From: Siphonodentalium dalli
Taxonomy: Eukaryota > Mollusca > Scaphopoda > Gadilida > Siphonodentaliidae
Length of the DNA stretch: 64,000 nt
Assembly (NCBI GenBank): GCA_032622095.1
Contig: CP136066.1
Location: 90,355,319 to 90,419,318 of the forward strand
Direction: 5' to 3'
The notes under the pieces were generated by a model. It was not told where the DNA came from. It made no database searches and worked only from the letters and a program-made list of their open reading frames with translations. Position 1 is the first letter of the stretch; every line of letters begins with the position of its first letter. Shown one piece after another: positions 11,801 through 23,800 of this stretch. The translations under genes were made by a program, and so were the position numbers.

Positions 11801-14800
11801 TAGAAGATAGACATGAATAATTATCATCAGTGAATCTAAGTTAACACGAGCATCGCTAGGACCGGGAAAAATAGCCCTATAGCCATTTCGAATTGTACTA
11901 CCAGAAATACAATAACAATTTGAGCTTGCAAAGAATATGTGATATACCCCTAAATTCAGTGCCAAATTGTTGTTAAATTGTAAGTCGAAAACGGGTCGTA
12001 ACTCATGTAAAAAATAATTGAACGGAAGCTATACTCGAACTTGGCTGGGAAATATACACATATCAACTTTGGTTCAGATACAATAATCCACTGGAGTTAT
12101 TAGGAAAACATTTAAACTTCCAAATGATATCTACGATGTACATAATTTATAAGGAATTATCAGAAAGGTTGATAAATTTGTACACGAAATACTTATCTGT
12201 AGGCATTTATATATGCTGTGAAAAAACTTGCTGACATCACTGACGTCATTGCAATCTTCTATAGCTGTTATCATTTTTCGCCAAAATGTGATACATAGAT
12301 AGAACAGCATGAGTGTCTGGATTTTGACGAAATTATCGTACGAGATTTGTTGGCGTAGTGATACCTCGAGTGCGGGACTGCGTCCCGCACGGGAGGTATC
12401 GCGTTCCGCCAACAAATTGAGTGCGATAATTCGTCAAAATCAACACACTCTTGCGGTTCTATTTTTATTACATATCTCCGGATCATAGTAAGTGGACTCA
12501 CAATCGTACATCTCCGGACAGAAAATGTGAAATTAATTGATTTTTGACAGCATTTTAGTGTTGACGTAACAATCAGACAGGGAGCCCGTCTATCCGCGAG
12601 TAACCTTGACCCATCTTTAATGATGCGTTTGAAATAAAATTCTGTGCCTCGACAAACATATTCTTGAAATGAAACTACTTAAATGAATCATCTCATCGAT
12701 TGATCGCTTATTGTTTCTTTATTGTCGTGATTGAAAAAGTAAAAATAGTAATTGCGAGAGCCAGACTAACAACAGTGAATGAAATAGTTCCGTCGACAGA
12801 TTGCACTTGTGCGATTCTGAGAATTATCACACGCCTGGAAACTCGTGCGATCATGCTAATTACGTTGATAGATATGTAACAAGAAAACTAAGATGCATGC
12901 ATCAGGTCGGCCGTGAACTATCTACCATAGAATTGTTGTAGCTATCGATTATACATTTTGGAACACCTGTCTGTATGTATGTGTGTATGCATGAATGCAT
13001 GTGTGTATGTGTTATAGACTCTAACACTGCTCGACTGATCCGACTCGGATTTGGTATTTAACGTGTCAACTTGACCTCGCTCATAGGCATGTTTCTGGAC
13101 CTTGACCGATCCGACTAAAAATTTGTGTGTAGGACTACTTCGATCCCGGGAGCAATATGGACGGGTCCAATTTCACGTGGGACCATGTTCTCGAACGTGC
13201 TGATGTAGGCATGTTTCTGGACTATTTGGACGGGTCAAATCTTGATCCCGACCTGACTTTGACATTCAAAAAGATCAATTCAAGGTCAAATCTGGTAAAA
13301 CGGAAGTATTTCAACGAAATATAATACCTACTGTTACTTTTGTCCCAGGAGTGTTTCGGGTGGGTCAAATTATGACCCTGAACTGATCTTGACATTCAAA
13401 ATTGTCAATTCAAGGTCAAATCGGGTAAAGCCGGGCGGATTTCGACGGGTACTTTTGTCGTGACTTTTGTCCGGGGAGTGTTTTGGACGGATCAAATCGT
13501 GACCCGACATGACGTTCACCTTTAAAATGGTCAATTCAAGGTTAAATCGCGCAATTCTCCGAACATCAGAGGGGAACATCCCGGACGAAGTAGGGTCCAC
13601 CAGCTACTATTATATATTTCTAGATTTAGTTACAAACTAAATACCTGTATATTGTACAAAGAAATGTTTGACAAATATATCTGTATCAATATTACCATAC
13701 GGGTCATTAAAATAGATACGACGAAACAAATTTTGAAGGGTGCATGGTATCAGGTAAATTTTTATATTTCAAATGATGACAGGAATGCGGAAAGTTGAAG
13801 TACCTACGTAATACTGGCTATCCGAATGAAGAGATATACATGTATATAAAAACCAAAATAGAAGATGACTGCTGGCGACAATGTTTTCCAAAAAAATTCA
13901 AAGCATTCGATAGCTCCCATCTAGTTGTCAGCCCGAAGATCAATATAAAGTGTGGTGACTATCAGATGAGGGATATGACTGTACAGTTTCTAAACAATTC
14001 AGTCACGCAAAAGAGGATCAAACAGTAAGATACCAAATTGCTGCCTGTGGTAATGTTTTTTAACGAAATTCGGGAAAATTAGATTACTCTCACCCTGGTT
14101 ATCCAGAAGATCATTGTGGAATCTGGTGACGGTCGGACAAGGGGTGTCGTCTGTAGGATCAACCAAATTATTTAGCCATAAAAATAGTAAAATTCAAGAT
14201 CACCGCTGGCAGTGATGTCTTCACAAGGACAGCTTGAGAACAAAACATGGCTCACATCTAGCGGTGACCCAAACTATCCACATGAGAAAAAGTTCTCCAA
14301 TAAAAGCTGGCTGCAGGGTGCGCCAATTGATTCAAATTCGAAATTTAACAGGGTGTACTGGTTGTGGCCATGTTTTCCCCGCAAATTTGATAGACTGATG
14401 GACAAAACCACTGAATCCGTTGAATCAATATACATGTATACATGGATTAATTTATATGCATTGTTATACACAGTATTGGTATATAAAGGTACTGAAAATA
14501 ACAATATTACTAGTATACACAAAATAAACCATATATCATGGCTATGGGTTCTAATATCCGAATATGACAGCTGATAACTTGGTGTGAATTGAAGAGTGGT
14601 GGTGTCTCAAGCATATCTAACCCTCCACGTTAGAAACATGCCATTAAATGTCATAAGTATAATCTAGCTTGAGGACAGAAGTTTTCCAAAAAAAAACCCT
14701 TAATTCAACCAGGTCCTCGCGCGATGTATGGTCGATCACATGATGATCTAGGGGGGATTAGAATTGTTGTATAAAAACAGCACTGCATGTAAATATAAAA

Positions 14801-17800
14801 TAAAATAGTGCTACATCTTATTACAGATTATTGCCATATATAATCAGTGACTATACAGACAGTCTGACAAAATAAAGTTTCAGTGACACTCTATCCGAAG
14901 AGGGGAATAATTCCATCTGTTACAGTCAATGGAGCAATTATGAATCTGGAAAGGTGAAATTTCTAAGTAATACTAGATATCGACATGACGCGATAACATA
15001 TAACGTAAATGCAATATGGCCGCTGGCGACCATTTTTTCCTATAAAATTAAAAAAATATTTGATAGCTCTCATCAGTGGACTGTGCTAAACGGTTTAGTA
15101 ATGCTTAAAAAGATTTTTACCTTAAAAGGGAACTGTTAATAAAACTTTTTGTTCAGTAAAATAAACTATACCAGTGTCATAATGTAGAATTAAGGTTACT
15201 AAAAACGAATCATATTCGAAAACACCAACTTATAGCGTAAAAATCGAGATTTTAATGCCTTTTTGACGTCGAAAATAATAAGGAAAAACTAAAAAGCCAC
15301 TCGCCAGTTTTATGTGCACAAAGAAGCGTGACGTCAATGGCGGAACGCAACTTTTTTTCGGATGATGGAATAAGACGTAAACATGTCCACGTGTTTTCTC
15401 ATTTGTTTTGTTTATGGCGACTTACGATACAAATCTACTATTTTCAACAATTTGGACATTTAGAATGTATTGATGACTGAAGTGTGTAATCATATAATAT
15501 CACGGAGTTGTGCTTGGACTATACGTTGGACGCTGTTTTGAGAATTTTCGATGAATATTGTGAATTGGATTTTCGATTCTGGACAGTCACAGTGGACTGG
15601 TGGAGGTTGACGTTTCGCAATTGAAACAAATTGACACTTTAATTGACAGATTTATGTTTTAGAGGAATGTTTATCAACCAAGAATCAAAATTATTGGACT
15701 GTAATGTGCATAGAACAGTTGTCTGCAGTTTTCAACACATTCTTGGTGGAAAAAGATTCTAAAACTAAGATGGCAATTTGGGAAGTAAATCACCTATTTT
15801 CGATGTTTTTTCCGATGGTAATCCGACGTGGGCCGTATTCAACAATGCAGGCAAGGAGCTGATGCTGAACTCTTCCAATTTGATGATTATTTATTATAAT
15901 TAATAAAAAAATTTTTTTTAACAATTTCGCTTGTATATATTCTCCAAAATCAGTTGGACAAGTGTAGGTGAACAACCGATATACATTGTACATACAATAA
16001 TAGTCTGATCGAGTTAAAATAGATTCATTGATCGGTCTTCCTGGAACATTGCTCACTGTTGTATTGTAAGAGGGGAGACCTCTAAATTTCTTGAACATTG
16101 TTTAAGAATTTGTAGATGTTTAACCACACAGTTGATTGTTTCGTAACATATTTTTTGTCATTTCACACCATATACATTTGTATATTTTGTTGGTTCCCAC
16201 AAATGGTAATTGGTCATGCATATGCAGCGTACCATGTGAAAAATTATTTTAATTTTGTTAACTTAATGAAAGCGAACATGTTTACGATTTAAAGTTACGT
16301 GATGATGACAACCCGACAATTACATGTAAACATATTTCTTTCTTTTTTTGCGAAAAAAAATTAACAAATTGAAATTGTGGCAACAAAGTTAAAGATACAT
16401 AATCCGAATTAACGCTTGCATATTACTATTTCCTTGGCTTCGGGTGTAAACATATTTGATTCGAATCGAGCCCGTGTTGACCACAAAATGTTGATAAATA
16501 ACAGGTTTTGGGCAATTGTTTACAGGGGGGGGGGGGGGCGGAAAAAAACTGCAGACACAGGGTGGAAAAAACTGTTTTCTTCGGTTTGGGTACCCCCCCC
16601 CCCCCAAAACAGCAAAAACCACTGACCATTGCCCCCCCCCCCCAGAAAAATCAAATCTACCCCAGCTGGACAACAACTCGGTTTGACCGGAAACCGAAAA
16701 AAACACCGGAGCATACAATTCACGAGAAGGTGCTTGGTAACTTAGTTTAGATTATTATGACTAAAATGGTCATTGTCTACCAGTAGAACGCAGATTTGTA
16801 CCTCGTGATGTCATGACATGTACAAACATGTATATTGGTGATCGCAACGCTATGTATGCACTTTAAAAAATGACAACTAGTCATTACCTCGACTTTGAAA
16901 AAGATGCAAATGAGATGAGTGAGATACCAGCATATAACTGTTTTCTGATACCATTGGAGGAGAAATTGTTTAATACATGGGATAGTTCTGCAGTAAAAAA
17001 TTGCCAGATAAGCGATCGCAGGGTAGAATTCTGCATTCGACTGGTAGACACTGACATAGTCGGCATTATTAAGAGGGTTAATGGGGTGCACTCAGAGATT
17101 CTGACTTCAAACTTGTGCCACCTTCTAATTTACATGTACCGGTATACTACCGGTAGTATTGCTTGATAAGTTGATAGACATGTGTTGATTTGATTTGGGT
17201 TGAAAGATTAGAAAATCAGTGCCCCCCCCTCTAAAAATTATCATTTAAGGAATAATCTTGGTTTTTAATGTAATTACAGTTTAAAGATGGTCTATCTCTA
17301 CCTAAACCAAGTTTTATATGCAGCAGTTTCCTGAAATATGTATGAAGTATCAAAAATAATAAATTTGAATTGAAAACCCCTGTCCGGAAATGCTTCTATC
17401 TGACAATATTGATTTTATTTTATATTTTCTGGTATATTAGATACATACACATGTACAACTAATTTGGGACATTTTACTGCTCGCAAAAATGTTTGGAGTG
17501 TAGCAAGTGGGAGAACTCTATCTCAGATCGCCTGAAAGTTTTATGACATGACGGTTTGTTGTAAAAATAGTAACGAAAAATATGTTCCAATTGATAATCA
17601 CATTATATAAGAAATTGAATGCCCTCATAGTGGTGAACATCTACATGTATACCAAATTTCATTGAGATCCAAGCAGTTTGTTCAAGTTATGCCCTGAACA
17701 GACATCAGACGGATGGACAGACAGGTGCAAAACAGTATACCCCCCTTTTATAATATCGATAATTGATATAAGCATTTCCTGACATGGGTCTTCGACTCGA

Positions 17801-20800
17801 TTTTATTATTTTATACCCTGGCAATTATAGAAAACATATTTAGGAAGCTATAGATATAAACCCATCTTCAAATGCTGATCACAAACTGATATTAAATCAG
17901 TGTTTGTGATTCGGTATAAAGCCTTTAGACTCTACTGTTCAGACTTTTCTGTTTACAGCTACCGGTATAATCTTGTGTGCCAAATACAACTGCAGGGTGG
18001 AATATTGCGGATGAAGATGGATAATTCTAAAATCAAGTGGTAATAATAACTTGATTTTAGAGTTATCCATCTTCATCCACAATTCTGACCGAGACCACCT
18101 TTTTGACGACGTGTTTTTGGGCCCCAAACAATAGAAATAATAAACTTAAAAAATTGATATCTGATCACTCGGAGTGTTGATGAGTAGGTTCCTCGACTCG
18201 AATCAATATTTTTTACCCCCGAAGCCAAAGAAATAGTCATTTAGGAGCATCTGATCGGATTGAGTACCGTTAAACGATTATTTTTGTGTCTAGACTTGAT
18301 TATAAAGCAAGTTTTCGCAATTGACATGCTTAAAATTGATATATGCATGGGGAAATGTAACCATCGTTGTCTACATGCCCTGTGTGCGCAACATCTCAAA
18401 TGAAAAATCCGGTCTCTTGTACTAGTATTGTAATTAAACTATTTGTATAGCATTTGTTATTTAAATTTAGAACAGAGCCATAATTTTGTTTAAATGTACA
18501 GATCTACATGTATGATAATAAGGCTTTTAAAGCATCGTGCAGGGTGGATTTTTCTCATAAAATTAATAAACATATAGGTACAATTATTTGGCACATAAGA
18601 GTAAGCACTTTGCTGGAGTCTGATGATGTTAGATGCTGATAGTCTAAAGGGTCAGTGTCTGGTTGTTCCCCTTGCAGAGGAGATATAAATGGGTACACAA
18701 CATTTTGGATCGTCTTAAGTCGTTTCGTACAATATTTTTTGTAGTTTCGCACCATATTTTTTGTAGTTTCGTAACTTATTGTTTGGTCGTTTCGCACCAT
18801 GGTGGAAATCAATTCGTCTTTTGATACCAATGATACCATATCACTATACATGTACAATCAGTCATGTATGTCACACCATAGGGAAACAAATAAATGATTT
18901 TCTGCAAAGTACGAAATAAAAAAAAGTAACCAAAAAATATGGTATGAAACGACCATGGTATCGGATAGTGAAATAATGAAGAAGTCACTATAGTTGTATA
19001 TCATTTATATGGTCACAATATATATAATGCAACGTGAAAGTTGATATGACATCTGTTCTGTTCGACTTCAGGTGTACTCAATTTCTACTCCGGCAATGTT
19101 CAGAATCCTATCCATTGATAATCCAACAACACTGGTATGAAGCGTCTAGAACTTAGAATCCATATTTAATATAATTATAAATCCTTCAGACATTCAGTGT
19201 TACCGATCTCCATTCTCCAGAATCAACAACTGACCGTTCAACTGATGGTGCTGTTAGTGTTAGCACTTGTTGAACACCTCCTAACTTACCTAAGTTCTCC
19301 ACCAGATTTTGACAGACACTCCCTGCCACACTGAGGACAGTAACAGTACTAACACTCACACTGACAGTGAATAGGCCTACTGGTAGTCGATAATCTACGG
19401 GATACTAAAGATATAGTCAATTTTGGACTAGCCTACTGCAGTACTGACTACTGGTACTAGTACTACAGTAGTAGTGATGCAGTCCTCAAATTTGGTTGCT
19501 TTATTTTCCTTGTCTTCTCAGCTGGTCTTCTTGGATTTTTTTTTTTAGAGTTAGATGTAGATTATTCATTTGTAGAATAACAATCAATTATCATGACAAT
19601 CGTCGTCAACAATGAATGACATTGATAATTTGATCGATTCAATGATTGTTGACACTGTGAGTGTGACTGTGACTTGGTGAATTTAAATTTTAAGTCTCGC
19701 TGTCCTTGCTATCTTCGTCGGCTGGTTCGTGTAAAATGGGCCAATATTCAAACGCAAGCCATCAAATGCATCTTCAGTATCTGCAGTATCCTCCGCAACA
19801 CGCAACTCGTCGTCATTTTCGTGATCAGAGTCACTTTCAGACACGGAAATACTGTGTGCAGAACTTGAGAAGCCATTTTTCGTAAACAGTTCGTCTGCAG
19901 GGGTGTTCCCACTTTGACGTCACGGGTTTTGCGGTCACGTGACTCGAGCAAAATCAGCTAAGAAATAATAATCGATTTTTAAAAGTCGCTAAAAACACGT
20001 TTATCGATAAAATTATATCTAATTTTTTATTGGATGTTATATTTGAACCTTATTCACACCAAACTAGCGATATAACATTAAAATGATAAACATTTAACAG
20101 TTCCCATTTAATATTTTTATGTTCACTTTATAAACTTCACTGAGTCATCTTTGTCATGTATTGAGTTTGATATCTTTTGTTAACAGTTTATAAATCATGT
20201 ATGTCTCATGTTTTTATTTTAATTTATGTGTTTATTATCATTAAATAAAGTTGCATTCCTTAAAAAGATTCTTACCTCAATGTTTTTATGTTCACTTTAT
20301 AAACTCCACTGAGTCATCTTTGTCATATATTGAATTTGATATCTTTTGTTAACAGTTTATAAATTATGTATGTCTCGTGTTCGTTATTATATTATATACA
20401 CTTTATAGTGTGTTTCAGAACGAAAACAAAATCAACAAAATCAACAAATTTGTAAATTTAAAAACAATTCAAACGTTGTTGTATTCCATGTCCCAGCCCG
20501 GACATATACACCAAATTTCAATAATATTCATTGAGAAACAACGGACCAAACGCCATATAACACCCCGTATGCATCTTTTATTCCGAGTTGGCCTTTTATT
20601 CCGAGTTGGCACGCGCCATTGGAGCGAGTTAGCCCTGGGGCGAGTACGCCGATTCCGACACCTTTTCTATTTGCAGCAGGTTAAGTTTACGCGTAATTTA
20701 ATTTACAAAGTTCCCCAATTGGTATCGTAAATAGAGCGACCTTATTTGACAGAGAATGCCTCTGTTATTGATTATAAAGTTGCTATACATTAAAAACGAC

Positions 20801-23800
20801 AATTCACATGCTCGTTCAAGCGCAGTAGTCTATTTTCCCCATGTTAAAGGACATCCACAAATACTAAATAACGCTAACTTACTGCCGAATGTTTTACACG
20901 ACAACTGTTAACATATTTGGGCTGAATTCATCTGACGCGGTATTATTCCTCAAAATAAACAACAAAACCATCGTTACTTGGAAATGTAGTTTGGGCTAAC
21001 ATTTACATAAATCCTCCATATCATTATTCCGACACACACGTCAGATGAAAAACTCACATGAAGTAACCGGCCAAATTGGCCGAAATAAAATCGCTACATA
21101 TCCTGACCATACCAGCTATACACTAACGAGGACACTCTTATCCCTTTCTTTACTAACTGGATTCTCCCACCATGTTATAATGGTATAGGTTGAAATGGTC
21201 CATTACTCATCTGGAGGGATGTTCAGGATATAAAAGGAGGCGACAGACATTTCGAAAAGATAAGACAAGTGCAGGATTCCTATTTAATTCATGGGTGGGA
21301 AATACTCAGATAAGTTTAACGAACGGCCTATACAATATGAATCGTACGTGACACGTAGTGGAGCAACCACACATGATGTGCCTCAAATTTGCCTTTTTTC
21401 GGCGACATAACGCTAAGAATAATTTATGTGACATCATGCAGTGGTCACGACGGAGACGACATGCCAAATTGACAAGACGTGTCGTGGATTGTAAAATCTT
21501 CTCTGGTTTATCGTCATGACTTCTTCATTTTTCGTTTTCATTAAGCTGACCAACGAAATTGGTATAAATTAAATTAATAGACTTAAATCACATGTGAATT
21601 CTTCGTAAGTTGTGAAGTAGTTACTTTCATTTATCGCGATGCTTCATTTCCAATTCCGCGTTTTTTTGCAATCTCCACACGGTTGCTAACCGGAAGTCAC
21701 GTGACAATTCCTCCAAAATCTATACCCGCGATCTTGATAAATCACTGACGGATATAGAAAAAAATATATGACGTCATTCACCTGCCTTAGGTATAAGCAC
21801 CCTTGGTGGTTGCTAATATATGAACATTGCCTATAAGGGAACTACTTGTCAATGAGTATTTTACTATTTAGTAAATCACAGGTTAATTGTTCCACACTGA
21901 CCCAACTTTTCTAACTTCTATGACTTGGATAAGTCTTTCTGCGGATCAGAAAGTCCAAAATAATATTATTTATCAGCCTAATTTGATCCATGGAACTTTT
22001 AGAACTCAATGGGACAATCCATTTACACGGTGGGGAATCACGTGGTTTCGAGGTTGGCGAGTACAACGTATTCAAAATGGCAGAGGCGATCGCAAACGCA
22101 AAACTACATATTATACGAGGAACTGACACAAAACGTAGCATTTTGACTGTTCGAGCAGATGCTAGTTTATTTTTAAATCAAGTTGATACATTATTTATTC
22201 TGAAATACTCAATAGTTTTCTATAATATGATGATCAAAATTGCCAGTCGGAGGTTCGCGGAAAACACCAGTCCAAACATCTAGGGGAATCCTTCGACTGA
22301 CAACTTTGGTCAAAATGTTAGAGCAAACAACTGAGTTTGGACACAAATGAGGTATCAGCTTGTTTGGAAATTGGTACATCATATGCTCGTAGTTGCTCAA
22401 AATACTATGCAATATGTCATATCCTAGTGTATTAGCTGTTTCCCCGTTTTTGTTCGCGTTTGCGATCAGCTCGGCCATTTTGAATGCGCGATACTCATCA
22501 ACTCGGAAACCATGCAGGTTACACTGGTGTAAATGTTTTCCATAGGCCTCAGTGCTAACGTTTTAGCGTATGCTGTTGGCTATATGAACCATGGGTCCAA
22601 TTTTTTTTTTTAATCTGAAAAATTGACATTTCGGGAAACTTTTTACACAAAAAAATCATATCTGTCTAGCAGGGAATTCGCCTTTAAATCTTGTGTTTTC
22701 GTAACTAGTGTCAGATCCGCATAAAAAAATACTGTCATATTTTAGACCACACCAACAAATTCAAACTTCACTACAAAGGGTTAATTCCTGTGCCAATGGC
22801 TATCTTACCTATGGGAAATCATAGGGAAGAGGTGTGATGATTTTTTTATGCAAAAAGCACACAAGGCTATTGACCAATCAGGGCCCAGTGTCTATTTTAT
22901 TCTCTCCTATATATTCCTCCCGCATCCGCTAGAGGTCTCTCCGAACCTTATTTACACCAGTGTAACCTAAAGCGATAGCCCGCTTTTTCGCGGAATAATT
23001 GTAACACCCTACATTTTTTCAGAATTGCCCATGAATGAAAAAAATGTGTTCAAAAATAATATCACTTCTGTGGTTCTTTATTTATCACACACAATTTAAC
23101 CCCACTCTCTGTAACACATTATTCATCAAAAAAGCACATTTTTCCACCACAAGTCATATTCAGGCCCCATTTTCACACAGTTTTTGGGGTCTGGTGTTGC
23201 AAACTTGGATCAGCTATGGAAGACTGTACAAGATCCTTTCCATGAGAGAACTTCTGGTGATGTGAGGTCATTGAGTCCAGATCTGATCAGCTGAGCATCA
23301 AGCACATGACTTTATCAGCACATGGAAGACTAAAATATGACATTTTCAGGTCTGCAAGGGTGATCCAAGATAACTGAATGTGGGTGTATATTGAATTAGT
23401 TGAACAAAGATATGCTCTCTTTGAAATGCTGAAGCATTTTCATAAATGTGTCCAAGTTTTAGTGCTATTAACCTTCAAATGGCCATACCCACCAGTGAAA
23501 ATGAGACACTTTTATTATATATATCTGTATATCACTGGCTATAAAATCCAAAATACTTGTTAGATTAGCTTCTTATAACAATTGGTATGTGTGTCATTGA
23601 CATGCTCATGTAATGGGTAATTTGCATTATCATGCGACAATTACCACCTTGAAATTTTTTGAAAATACCTTGAAAAATTGGCATTTTTTATGAAAAATCA
23701 TACCATTTTTTTGGCCGATGGAAGTGAAAGAAGACATCAGCAGCAAGAATAGCCACACCATGCATGGGAGATTCATTGGACTGAAAGACCAGGCTGTGAA

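Noticed and set aside
13795-14574. Open frames 13795-14028 and 14212-14574 as iGluR exons
   Set aside because: They are copies of the R160 repeat, and exon 10857-11110 joins 24391 directly to give EAFGHN-IARMQETG as the family requires.
16389-16750. Overlapping open frames around the poly-G/poly-C tracts
   Set aside because: Glycine/proline runs from homopolymers; no protein evidence.
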